The notes beneath the pieces were generated by a model that saw only the letters and a list, made by a program, of their open reading frames with translations, was not told the origin of the DNA and searched no databases. A program made the translations under genes and the position numbers. DNA of 64,000 nucleotides from Anastrepha obliqua (taxonomy: Eukaryota; Arthropoda; Insecta; Diptera; Tephritidae), in contig NC_072892.1 of NCBI RefSeq assembly GCF_027943255.1, forward strand, positions 22,281,792-22,345,791. Direction: 5' to 3'. Shown piece after piece: positions 44,322 through 53,274 of the stretch. The first letter of the stretch is position 1; each line of letters starts with the position of its first letter.

Positions 44322-47300
44322 TCTGATTTTGCTTTGCAAAGGTGTTTTTTCTTAGAGCTCCTCTGGGGAAGTCGTCAACGTTTTTAACCCTCCGTTGGAC
44401 ACCTTTTTTAAAATCTTCGGTTGGGCAACCGGGTCTGGCCGTTTTTCGTCCTGTTCGAGGATCCGCTTTTAAAGTTTATATCTATAAATCGATAAAAAAT
44501 AAAATTTTTGAAAGCTTAAGTCGTTAGCTATAAAAGAAATATGTTAAATTCACGACCAAAGTCGAAAAAGTCATGTCCAGTCGCAGGCGCCCAACACGCG
44601 GTTAACTTCGGTATACCATTGCACGCATTTATTTATGAACTTTTTCGAGTTCTTAACACTAAACCAACCTATACTTTATGTATTCCTATTCCCACCAAAG
44701 ACGTCTTTAAAATGTTAGAGCAGATCATACATATATAATATATTTCTCTGTAAAAGAGTTAGCAAGAGAGGCGTAAATCTTGAAAAATACATTCGATGTA
44801 CTTTTTAATAAAAATCGTTAAGGCAAACGGCGATTTAACAATGTTATTTCAAAGAACTTCTGACAAAAAGTTTAAAATGGGTCATTTGATCCGTCATGGT
44901 ACGTTTAGTTTTAAAATATTTTGCTGTAGATGCACGTGACATTTATGGATCTTTAGGTGCTGTACACAAGAACACTGCTGCCAAAAAGTTGTTCATTCAT
45001 TTTGTAGAAAAATTTACGCTTTCTAAATTTCTCAGAAAACTAACAAATTGCACAATGCGTATTGCGAGAAGGATACGCCTATTTAGCAGCATTTAAATTT
45101 TTTTGTAACGGAACTCCACGTCTGAATTATGCCGGTCACGCTTCCATTAGACAGACTGTATATAAATTTTTTGTTACAAAATAATTATTATTTGGTTTTT
45201 ATGTAATTTTGGGATTTGCCAATGGTAATATTTTTCGATTTTAATTTTTCTTCTTCTTTGCGGAAGAATAATGATCATTTCCTATTTTTTTATATTCTCA
45301 ACATTAAACATGGGACATCAAACAGCGAGATATACCCAATCAGATCAGAAAGTACCAGGAATGTTTAATTTAAACAAACCGCGCACGTGGGAACCGGTAC
45401 ATATTTTTTTCTTATGCTGGTAGACCAGACAGTCAATGAAGAATATTATTTATCCGTTTTGAAGTGTTTGAGCGATGCTGTTCGTCGCAAACGGCCGGAA
45501 ATGTGGATTCTTTTCTTGGATTTTTCATGATGATAACGCGCCATCGCAGCGAGCTCAAATTGTGCTGCATTATTTGACCAAACACCAAGCAAATACCATC
45601 GTGCAGGCATCGTATTCACCTGATATGGCCCCGTGCGACTTCTTTTTGTTTCCCAAGTTGGAGTTACCACTCACTTCGTAGAAGGAGATTTCAGTCGATA
45701 ACGGTGATCAAAGAGAATGCGACGAAGGAGCTGAAACCATCCCTTCATCAGCCTACCAGGAGTGCATGAAGGACTGGGTTAAACGTTGGCACATGTGTGT
45801 TGCTTCAGACGGGTCATATTTTGAAGGAGATAAAATAGATTTGTCTGAAATTTAACTCTGTTCAGTTTTATTTAAACATTCCCGGTACTTTCTGTATGTA
45901 TCTTTCGGTATGTCGGCCGTTTGCTGAAAGCTTAGTGTTAAGAAAAGGAATATTTTGTTTTTAACAAAAATTATTAAAATTAACAATGATTACTTGTTCT
46001 TGTGCATTACTTTTTCTTGTACTGAACAAAAAATTAAAATCGACTAGTGCTATTTTTAATGATAAATATAATATAAGAACTAATTAATATATTGATCGGA
46101 AAAAGGTCTAAAACAAAATAATGCCTGGTTGTGATTTTTCTTTTTTAACTTAAAATAACTTAAAATAATTACCATATCTACTTCATGGAATTATCGAATC
46201 TTGATTTTTATTACTTAGTGCGTTAAATTATAAGAAACCAAATATTCTGGACTCGCTATCGCAACTTTTTCTTAACAAAGTATTTTTCTAAATGAAGACT
46301 ATCTAAAATGCTTCGCAAATATACATAAAAGTGTGCTACTATGTATTTACAAGTAAAACGAAACGAGTGACGAACGACCGATCTGCTTTCATCACGGCAC
46401 ATACACAAATAAAATGCGGCATCAAACAAGATAAATTATAAATAGAAACCAAATGCTAAAATAAACGCAATTAACAAACAAAAAATTAAATTCGAAAGTA
46501 GTAGCAAAGACGATAAAGAACGCAAATCAAATTTAAGCAAATAAAAGGGAAGCCATGATAAAAGGACTATAAGGTGAGGCTGCTGAAAGTTGGCATGAAT
46601 ATTTTGAGCTTCTGTGGCTTTGTAATAATTGGCTTGCTCTGCACTCCTAAAATATAGCCAATTTCCACTTTTTAATTTTTTTTCTAATTATACGACATTT
46701 GTTTCGCTCTACTTTTAGGGTAAACAAATGTCAAACAAAAACAAAAAAAAACTCAACCGTTCACCGGTTTTGCTTTATAGCCTTTTTATCATGGTGAAAA
46801 CTGAAAATTAAAAATTCAAAAACGAAATATAATAAAAATAAATTGAAAAAGAACAAAAATAAATGAAAAACCTACTTGTTAAAGAGGAGGATGTGGATGA
46901 TGTAGTGGTATTGTTGGTAGTAGTAGAAAGAATAGGAGGGCTAGCGGTAGTAGTAGTGGCATTTTGTTCGGACAGTAATTGTGTTAAAGCAGACGACATA
47001 AATGAACCTTGATTATTATTGTCCTGCAGTGACTGAAGCTCTGAATTAAGGGAATTTTTGATGATGGCTGTGCCGGTGTGGGTAGAACCATTACTATCCG
47101 TACCGAAATTCCCACCACCACTATTAGCGGTTGTTGTTGTTGTTGTCGCTGTTGCCGCTGCTGCAGCGTTTGCTCCTGTTGTGGCATTTGTTGGCTGCTT
47201 ATTGCTTGGAATGCTGGATGAAAACCAATTCAAGAAATTGCTGCGCACCGTAGAGGTAGCAGTCGACGTGCTTGACGATGATACTCCTGCCGGCGTAGTG

Positions 47301-48780
47301 CTGATGCTGCTAGTAGTGGTGGTAGCGTATGTCGTTGTAGCATTTACAAGAATTGGTGATGTTGCACGTGGTGATGCCTGTATACCGAGTATGGTATCGT
47401 CGGCGTTTAGTAGGCTATTGCTGCCACTGCCACTGCCACCGGCCGCGCCGATACCGCCACCGCCACTACCCAGTGAACCGGCCTCAACATTGCCACGTTG
47501 ATCTATTGACACACTACCGCTGGTAATTCGTGATATGGCACCTTGTATGCTTGTTGCTGAGTTGGAATTGGAAGCAGCCGCAGCAGAGCCGCCCGATTGA
47601 TTCAAGCGTGTGGCTGAGACGGACTGTTGCTGTTGTTGTTGTATAGAAAGTGGAGTGATTTCGAGTTCGGGCACTTCTGCAATTCCAGCGGCGAATGGGA
47701 AGAGTATGAAAAAAGATTTATTATTTATTAAAATATATTTTATATCGAGTTTAAGCCAAACGAACTTGGTTTCTCTAAGCCAGTGTACTTGTTGAGCACA
47801 AATTGCTCCAAAAGCTTGTCCACCGTCATGTCATTAAATTGACGCTTAAAATCTGAATGCACCTGTTGGCGAAAAACACAAAATGATGCTGCTTGCCGTA
47901 AGCATGAAGCTTTTTATTAATACTTGATAAACGCACCTGTCCAACCATGTCATGATTATTTTGAAGCATCTCTAAGAATGTAGACAAAAATTCCTTCATT
48001 TGCCGCAAGTGGACCTCTTCAATTTCTTGAAAACGCTGCAAAATAATTTCATGTGTATAAACAAACGTTGAGAGCATTAAATTTCACACAAGTTTTATTT
48101 GTCACACCTTACACGTCTGCGTCATGCGCCGCTCGAAATCGTTTTTGATCGGATTATGCTTGTCAAGCAGCGTTTTGTACTCTTCTTGCAACTTGCGCAA
48201 TTTCGTTTCGATTTTTTCGATGTCCTTTTGTGATGCATTGTCCTTGCGCACCTTCTCCAATTCTAATACTTTGCTGTTGTAGAGATCGCGTAGCTTTTGC
48301 ACGGCCGCCGTTGATGCTTGCATAGCTTGTACGCATTCCAGGGTGTGTGATTCCTCTTCCTTAACCGTTTTATGTTTTTTATGTAACTCATCGGCATACT
48401 TGGCGACATCCTTCACCAGCTCGGTGAGCTTTTGCACCATTTGTAGATGCAGCGTAGAGAGCTTCTCTGCCGAAGTGCGCAGTATGGTCCAGACGGGCGC
48501 AAAGGTGCTGTTTAATGTGCCAGTGCTGGCTTTGTGTGCTAGCTTGGCCATTAGTTTGGAGTTTTGTTCTTCGATATTGGACTTTTCGCGAAAGAACTCC
48601 GAGAGTTCTTTGCTCGCTACCCAGCCAAATTTCATATTATGATAGAGTACATCGAAACCATTGTTCTTCTCCCCCTGTACGACACAGAAAAGGAAAAAAT
48701 ATGCAAAATATTAAACAAAATTAAAATAGAAATCTGCAATTGGTATATACCCAAAAATAATCGTTGAAATCGACCGTCAT
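31645..48780 (-). CDS. FCHo: FCHo endocytic adaptor (F-BAR + muHD), 15 coding exons
   Basis: FCHo proteins nucleate clathrin-coated pits: the F-BAR dimer bends membrane and the C-terminal mu-homology domain (muHD) recruits Eps15, Dab and AP-2. Exons, in transcript order: 48780-48751, 48674-48108, 48035-47937, 47862-47766, 47676-46876, 40097-39834, 36058-35953, 35885-35521, 35446-35274, 35191-35034, 34969-34604, 34535-34362, 34193-33858, 33785-33556, 31742-31645. All junctions are GT-AG with matching phase; total 3864 nt, 1287 aa. F-BAR: residues about 1-265 ([30 protein letters not shown]). Exon 5 (46876-47676) is a Thr/Ser/Asn/Gln low-complexity linker. A basic KSKKKKD patch precedes the muHD (about residues 1000-1280: [32 protein letters not shown]). 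Introns 5 and 6 are 6.8 and 3.8 kb and TE-rich. Confidence 0.9.
31885..33070 (-). mobile_element. SINE inserted in the outer mariner, itself split by another mariner
   Basis: Minus-strand copy of the tRNA-derived SINE. Its head (33070-33000) has the A-box-like TAGCCGAACGGGTTGG and B box GGTTCGAATCTCGG. Target duplications ACATATTTTT lie at 31874-31883 and 33071-33080. The body up to CATCAAGACGCAT (32819) is continuous, then interrupted by the inner mariner; only a short A/T-rich SINE tail remains at 31885-31898. Confidence 0.75.
31899..32818 (-). mobile_element. Inner mariner of the nest
   Basis: TIRs CCAATAAAAGGTGTTATT / mirror AATAACACCTGTTATTGG. The minus-strand coding remnant starts [20 protein letters not shown] at 32711, then [19 protein letters not shown] and [12 protein letters not shown], the first catalytic region decayed to [20 protein letters not shown], and ends just past the second motif (FQQDGAKCH) where the TIR follows. 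The third catalytic region is missing. DD41D-related lineage. Confidence 0.7.
36658..37747 (+). mobile_element. 5'-truncated I-group LINE with RNase H, (AACCT)n tail
   Basis: Flanked by a perfect 15-bp duplication TATTTGAATGACAAT (36643-36657 and 37748-37762). Encodes a decayed RNase H domain (LMAQKC.. in place of the first Asp region, [38 protein letters not shown]) and then a zinc-knuckle-like tail ([20 protein letters not shown]). The 3' end reads GGCTTTCAGCCAGCCAGGTC followed by AACCTAACCTAACC. RNase H plus the terminal knuckle fits I-group LINEs. A second copy of its 3' end is at 43483-43737. Confidence 0.8.
37181..37320. repeat. Inverted duplication inside the LINE
   Basis: Arms 37181-37233 and 37253-37305 are reverse complements at roughly nine positions in ten (CCTTTAAATACGGT..., GCTGCGGACATGAAAA...). 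The spacer word GGTGGAAAATCATG-like recurs directly at 37239-37252 and 37307-37320. The pattern fits a template-switch event during reverse transcription or replication. Confidence 0.75.
38274..38499. mobile_element. MITE family M2, copy 1
   Basis: TA-flanked. Starts ACAGGTGGCGCAAAATTAAT and ends with two tandem mirror termini (GATTAATTTTGCGCCACCCG), the last abutting TA at 38500-38501. Interior is AT-rich and non-coding. Confidence 0.7.
38562..38771. mobile_element. MITE family M2, copy 2
   Basis: CAAGGTGGCGCAAAATTAAT ... ATTAATTTTGCGCCACATTG, 210 bp, about 60 bp from copy 1. Interior shares GACACTTGTGANCTAAAC and CAAAATAAAGATTTC with copy 1, so both are true family members. Confidence 0.7.
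38775..39830. other. Intronic DNA of FCHo, no recognisable feature
   Basis: AT-rich with TATGTATG runs near 38990-39005 and 39706-39720. Nothing else recognised. Confidence 0.4.
40555..41040 (+). repeat. Tandem array of about 110-bp units
   Basis: Four to five units, each with GTNATNAANTGAGTATTTCTNG, TTATTTTAANCTCGTTATTA, then TTTTTTAAATATTTTTTTT and GACTAAAAATACTTTTTAG. Units alternate between two variants (GTTATGAAAAAATGAG and GTGATAAACTGAG), suggesting a dimer stage in its growth. Confidence 0.75.
41387..41940. mobile_element. MITE family M2, copy 3, carrying a SINE
   Basis: CAAGGTGGCGCAAAATTAAT (41387) and mirror ATTAATTTGGCGCCACCTTG (ending 41940), flanked by TA on both sides. The SINE at 41428-41696 is inserted near the left end. 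Confidence 0.75.
41428..41696 (+). mobile_element. SINE with inverted 5' half
   Basis: Flanked by the 14-bp duplication TAGGAAGATTTATG (41414-41427, 41697-41710). The left part (about 41428-41530) reads as the reverse complement of the SINE 5' body, and the right part (from CCTCATAAAAATATCTG, about 41551) is in forward orientation, ending GTACGCGCCAATTA and a (TA)n tail. The breakpoint falls at CTCCTC / ATAAAAATAT of the normal body. Confidence 0.75.
42131..42303. mobile_element. TTAA-flanked MITE (173 bp)
   Basis: TTAACCCTTTTGCATCATTC at the left and the mirror TGATGCAAAAGAGTTAA at the right. The TTAA plus CCCTTT start is piggyBac-like. Non-coding. Confidence 0.65.
42625..42818 (+). mobile_element. 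SINE body fragment
   Basis: GGTCAGGCAATGCCAAACCTC, GTCGGCATAAAACTGTGGG, CATTTGTGGAGCAACATCAAG and CAAGCGCCATTTATA match the SINE body; the tRNA-like head is absent. Confidence 0.65.
43483..43737 (-). mobile_element. 3' end of the I-group LINE (second copy)
   Basis: Reverse complement matches 37495-37747: [13 protein letters not shown] coding text ([10 protein letters not shown]), GGGTCAAGCTCCATCTGGTA, GGCTTTCAGCCAGCCAGGTC and AACCTAACCTAACCTAA. Strongly 5'-truncated. No clear target duplication. Confidence 0.75.
43944..44269. mobile_element. TTAA-flanked MITE with subterminal palindrome
   Basis: TTAACACGTTCCCTGTCC at the left mirrors GGACAGGGAACGTGTTAA at the right. A palindrome CTGAGCCATATATGGTTCAG (43963-43982) lies 15 bp inside, and related words TGAGCCATATGTGTGTCAG, TGAACCACATGTGTTTCA and TGGACCATATGTGTTTCAGG repeat through the left half. 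Non-coding, 326 bp. Confidence 0.75.
45346..45894 (+). mobile_element. Internally deleted mariner (DD34D), both TIRs
   Basis: CAGAAAGTACCAGGAATGTT and mirror AACATTCCCGGTACTTTCTG with TA on the right. It keeps [20 protein letters not shown], the second Asp in [13 protein letters not shown] and the third in [17 protein letters not shown], 34 residues apart, then [14 protein letters not shown] near the C-terminus. The N-terminal half is lost and the frame is broken after PLTS. The same family supplies the second half of the chimera at 3655-4341. Confidence 0.75.
45900..46870. other. Intronic DNA of FCHo, no recognisable feature
   Basis: AT-rich, no repeat boundary or coding signal seen. Confidence 0.4.
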
Positions 48781-49012
48781 TTTGTCGTCGTTCTCCTTTT
48801 CGCTAATGTATCAAAAGTTATTTTTTAGACTATATATTTTTTTATTAAAGACCATTAACCATTTATGTAGTTGCTTTTCATTAATTGACCTCTTGTAGCT
48901 GGCTTTGCTATCATCATTTTAAGTACCAAATTCGTTCGTTCATTTTCTTCCGATAAATCGATCTTTCTGGAGACACAAATATTGCCCGGACGTTTGCGGC
49001 AGTTCTTCTGTA
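48781..49012 (-). promoter_or_regulatory. Probable FCHo 5' UTR exons
   Basis: Just before the FCHo ATG (minus strand) a possible acceptor GATACATTAG precedes GAAAAGGAGAACGACG. Further upstream, 49012-48900 has a good acceptor (CATTTTACAG) and a relatively GC-rich open stretch, possibly another 5' exon. No promoter elements could be fixed. Confidence 0.3.
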
Positions 49013-49417
49013 AAATGGAATAAAAAATTCTGTTTAAGTATACACAAAGATATGATATATATTTCTAAACAAAACCTGCACCCGTATTAACCCTTTGGGG
49101 ACGGAGCCGCTCGACGGGCGAGCGTCGCTGAGGACGAGATGTATTGGAGTGCGCAGTCAAGAAAATAAATATGTTGAACGTTAAAAAAACTAAGACTTTA
49201 TTTAACACAAGAAAAAAATTTCATAAAATTATAAACAAACAAATTGAAAAAAAAAGAAAAAAAACAAAAAGAAGTTTGGTTGTATTTATGTAAACATTTT
49301 ATATTCCGGCATTGGGTGGTATGGTTCACATTGACGAAGTAATGCCGGCATCTTCCGTCTTATCAGATTCAAAGTAATATTCGTCAGAACTGTCACTATC
49401 TAACGTATCATGCTCTA

Positions 49418-50694
49418 CAGGCTGAACGATATGAAGTGTTACCAACTTCACACTGCTTTAATCTGTAAAACAGCTCATGACATCAACGTCAAAATTGTTC
49501 TAATGACAGTTCAATATATTGTTTATAAGCCATCAAAAGCATTTGCGTCTCAGTTGTGTTGAATTTTTTTTTCTGTGATGGAATTCAAATGTAATAATGT
49601 GATTGCGTTATATTTGGCTGGAAAATCACAACCAGCCATTGTTCGTGAGCTCAGTCACCTCAAAGTGAATAAAATGTTTGTGTATCGCACTATAAGACGT
49701 TAAAATGATAGTGGTAGCATTGCAAAACGCTATGGAGGTGGACCAAAAAACACCGCAACAACGCCAGAAATGGTTCGGAAAGTGAAGGCTCGACTTGAAC
49801 GAAATTCACGTCGAAGTGGAAGAAAAATGGCCAAAGAACTGAAAATATCGCAAGACAGCATTCGACGCATATTGAAAAATGAGCTCAAGGTCAAGGCTTA
49901 CAAGTTCCAAAAAGCACACGATCTTTCACCCCAGCAAAAAAAGTTTGGAGCGAAAGAGCAAAGGAGTTGTTGCGCTTGCACGAACGTGGCGAATTTCCTA
50001 ACATTGTGTTTTCTAATGAAAAAAATTTCCTAATTGAGCAATTCATAAACACTCAAAACGATTATGTTTACGTGTGGCCACTCGAAGCAATTTCCCATCG
50101 CAAGTAATGGTTTGGGCCGCAGTGACCGCTGATGGACGCTCTTCAATCGTTTTTATCGAGTCTGGTGTCAAAGTGAATGCGACTTATTATCGGGAAAATG
50201 TTTTAGAAGCTGCTTTAGAGCCGTGCACACGCAAACATTTCGGTCGTAGACCAGGACGTTCCAACAGGACTCGGCACCGTCTCATAAAGCTCGTGTGAAC
50301 CAAGAATGGCTAAAAAATCATGTTTCACACTTCATTTCGTCCACACAATGGCTTTCCAATTCGCCAGACGCAAATCCGATGACCTATTCCATCTGGTCCA
50401 TTTTGGGGAGCAAGGTGAGGACTAAAAAATATGCCAGTATGGATGCGCTGAAAGGAGCGATTATACGAGAATGGGCCAAAATACCTCAAGATCACATTCG
50501 TGCAGCATGCAACTCATTTTTTGACCGTTTGAAGACTACAGTCAAGGCAAAGGTGGTCATATCGAGCTAAAGTGAATATATGTTAAAATTGTAATCATTT
50601 TTGATCAATTTTGTCTTTGAAATCAATAAAAATTAATTTCACACAAAAAAGTTATGGTGTTTTGAATAAGTAACACTTCATATCGTTCACCTTG
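49418..50694 (+). mobile_element. maT-like (DD37D) transposon
   Basis: TIRs GAACGATATGAAGTGTTAC / mirror GTAACACTTCATATCGTTC within 1277 bp, flanked by TA (49416-49417, 50695-50696). Full length with one decayed transposase gene. Confidence 0.8.
49578..50570 (+). pseudogene. DD37D-type transposase, catalytically dead
   Basis: Starts MEFKCNNVIALYLAGKSQPA at 49578; HTH text follows with one stop (after TIRR) and frameshifts near 49955 and 50040. The first catalytic motif reads VFSNEKNF (Asp to Asn), the second QQDSAPSHKAR is intact, the third SPDANPMTYSIW has Thr where Asp is expected. I count 37 residues between the second and third positions, the maT-type spacing. Two of three catalytic residues are lost. 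Confidence 0.75.
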
Positions 50695-51118
50695 TAGATC
50701 GCTTAGGCATCGTGCTTAGGATAAAATATGAAATATAATATATAAAAAGCCTACTGGTTCTTCTGGCAGTGACCCTGAGAGACTGAATTGAAGAACTGAA
50801 ATTCGTTCGGTAGAGTCAGACATCGTCTCACATCGTCAGTTTACATTACAAGAAAGATAAGACTTAATCGCTAATGGCCCTTCTTTCAATAAAAACGTGA
50901 CTCTTGTACTATACCTATGCGTATCTTATCGCTCAGAACGACAGACGTCGCGAGCCCTACAGCTACGAACTAATTTGGGCGGCTAAATGCCGACACGCGT
51001 CTGGTACGGTAAAGCGGCTTAGGCGGCTATATGCCGACACTCGTCCCCAAAGGGTTAATAAACTGAACTAAAATAAATATGTATGTATGTACATATACCT
51101 ATTCACACATTAGTAAGT

Positions 51119-51791
51119 TTAAGGGGTTTCATACGTCCAGAATTTTCAAAAAATCGATTTTTTTACAGATTATTATTATTTATAGTTTTAGGCGTATTTC
51201 TGTGTTAGTCGATTATAAAAATTCCCCATAGATACGAAGTTATGGTAGAAAATGTAACTGCCCAACGAGAGTTTGATGCGCACAGGTAGCTGACCTTCGT
51301 TTGTGGCACTTGAACTTTTGCATATTTAAACTCGTTTTTCTCGAAACTACTTTTCCGGCACTCATACAGTTTTTTAAATTTTTTATGTGGTTTTTTTTTA
51401 AAATATTCGAAAGTATTTTCTCTATAGTCTGTCGAGCCGGCTTTTTGATATTTTTATAAAAAAATTTTGTAAACATAATTAAAATGTGACATTTATGACG
51501 TAAAACGCATATTTTTTTTTTAAATACCGTAAATTGCAAAATTTTTCGACTACAACTTTATTTTACGAGATTTGAGAAATAATGCAGACCGTGGAGCAAC
51601 TTTCTTTCCATTGTACTTTTATATAGGTACCAATTTTTATAAAGAAAAATTAAAATAAATCTTTTTATAAAGTTTAAGTACTAATAAACAACGTATAAAT
51701 TTTTTTATATTTATTTCTATTTTTATCCCTTTTAAAAACATTTTTTATTTCAGCGCATTTTTGGCGCTGCTGGACGTATGTAACCCCTTAA
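51119..51791. mobile_element. TTAA-flanked MITE with GGGG ends
   Basis: TTAA then GGGGTTTCATACGTCCAG at the left; mirror CTGGACGTATGTAACCCC then TTAA at the right; 665 bp inside. No coding region. A half-element of similar layout lies at 11990-12561. Confidence 0.75.
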
Positions 51792-51847
51792 ACACTAAAG
51801 CTGGGTTAAAAATATTGCGTCGAAAAATTGACCCTAAATATATACAG

Positions 51848-52263
51848 CTGTGAAGCCTATAAATCATACAAAAGAAAATTTCATTACCAAATATCTATGA
51901 ACGGTAAGGGATTCGAGATGTGTAGAGTTTATTTGAATAAATCTGGCGACTCCGTAAATAACCGTTCTTTATTGGCGTCGTTTTAAGTGAAACATTGAAA
52001 TGGCAGTACCTTGAATTTTTTAAGGTTATACAAAGAATATTGATCAAATTTTGCACAGATTTAGACCATGGATGATAGATACCAGGTTTGCTCGTTAGAT
52101 GTGGCGAAAAAAAATTTTTAGGCGAACTTTGGATTCTATGTCATTCGTTTTGTGTTTCACTAAGCTAAAGCTAAATTTTGTTAAACACAAAATGAATGAC
52201 GTCGGAATATCTGTCAAATTCGCTCAGAAGCGAATAACGGTCTACTGTGAAGCCTATAAATCA
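51848..52263 (+). repeat. Segment bounded by a 19-bp direct repeat, with an internal palindrome
   Basis: CTGTGAAGCCTATAAATCA occurs at 51848-51866 and 52245-52263. Between them, 52139-52200 forms an imperfect stem (GTCATTCGTTTTGTGTTTCA against TAAACACAAAATGAATGAC). Nature unknown. Confidence 0.5.
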
Positions 52264-52394
52264 ATCTGTAGTACACCTCTAAAAATCTTTTCACCATGGA
52301 TTTAGACGAAAGTTCGTTTTTTTGTTATTTATTTACATTTTTTTTAATTTTAGCGACTGCCATGCATACATTTCTTATGTTTTGACTATATTAG

Positions 52395-52965
52395 GTCGAG
52401 CGAAGCACTACAGAACAACCGAAGCAGATTCTGAAATTGATGAAAAATGGAAGATCCTACACAGAAATCCAAAATATTATTTCATTTTCAGCAAAAATAA
52501 TTTCAAATGTAATCAAATTTGTGAAAAAGCACGGAAAAAAGAGGAGGAAATCGAAAAAGCTTCCTACAAGACGATCGCAGAATTGTAAGGTCCCCCAAAG
52601 ATAATCCCATGAAGTCAGCGAAACAAATTAAAAAAAAAAACTTAAATGTTTCTGACATGGATACACGTAGAAGACTACGGAAAGCTGGATTAGCAGCTCG
52701 CAGCCCACGGAAAAAGCTACTCCTGAAACCAAAACATAAGGGAAAAAGCTTTGAATTTGTGAGAAAACATGCTAGTCCAGCTGACATGTGGCGAGATATT
52801 TTATGGACTGACGAGTATATAATAGTTTTGTATGACGTCACGCGTTCACGACAATATGTTAGATGTCCACCTGGTACCGAAAATCAGCCACAATACGCTC
52901 TAAAAACCATTAACGGTGGGGGTCAAGAATAGTGGTATGGGGATGTTTCTCATATTATGACACAG
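52395..52965 (+). pseudogene. Tc1-like transposase fragment
   Basis: Broken frames give GRAKHYRTTEADSEIDEKW, TRRRLRKAGLAARSPRKK, FEFVRKHASPADMWRDILW followed by TDEYIIVLYD (first catalytic Asp region) and QYVRCPPGTENQPQYALKT, then GGGQE with a stop where VMVWG is expected. The second half of the catalytic domain is absent. Confidence 0.6.
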
Positions 52966-53274
52966 ATCCCATACACAAAATTAAAAAACCCAACTTAATA
53001 TTAATTAAAACTCATTGTAGTTTTTTTTTTAATTTTTTTATAAACCTGCTCGGAATGCGTTACTTATATGGCCACTGCCATTTTTAATGTGAACCATGAA
53101 TTTCTATCTTTGGAAAATACAAAATTTTATTTGACGTTATAGAATTGATTTATAATGTATTCAGTTAAAGAATAGGATATTTCAAAACATTTTAAAATAA
53201 AAGTAATCAGATCATAGATTAACCATTTTTAGATTTTTGTATTCATTTTTTGGTAATGCTATTTTCATGTTCGC

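Larger units (their letters stand above)
42824..45158 (-). mobile_element. Decayed Tc1-like element with two later insertions
   Basis: Inverted ends CAGCCCGTCTAATGGAAGCG and mirror CGCTTCCATTAGACAGACTG followed by TA. Minus-strand coding fragments are Tc1-like: [14 protein letters not shown] (about 43820), a [19 protein letters not shown] region (about 43400), WILEEANN in place of the second-Asp motif (about 43250), LPQSPD-like and NLWAIS (about 43140). A LINE end (43483-43737) and a TTAA MITE (43944-44269) have landed in it. No intact frame remains. Confidence 0.55.
49087..51058 (-). mobile_element. piggyBac-derived non-autonomous element with an inserted DD37D transposon
   Basis: TTAACCCTTTGGGGACG at the left and the mirror CGTCCCCAAAGGGTTAA at the right. 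The left end has palindrome CGCTCGACGGGCGAGCG (49108-49124); the right end has two direct copies of a unit with CGGCTATATGCCGACAC and CGGCTAAATGCCGACAC. On the minus strand a 40-codon frame MPKRSVEHDTLDSDSSDEYY...TSSM (starting near 50717, broken by the insertion at 49418-50694) looks like an acidic piggyBac N-terminus ending in a premature stop. Without the insertion the element would be about 0.7 kb. Confidence 0.7.

Noticed and set aside
44342..44527. A 61-codon + strand frame with an RAPLGKS-like start
   Set aside because: Falls inside the decayed Tc1-like element, whose coding direction is minus; read as antisense of its N-terminal region.
46808..46875. Extension of FCHo exon 5 into the Phe/Tyr-rich tail of the frame
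   Set aside because: A donor CAA|GTAGGT at 46875 and the matching phase of the next exon at 40097 make this tail intronic.
47058..47501. A 147-codon + strand frame rich in Val, Ala and Pro
   Set aside because: Antisense of the Thr/Ser/Gly low-complexity FCHo exon 5; composition explains it.
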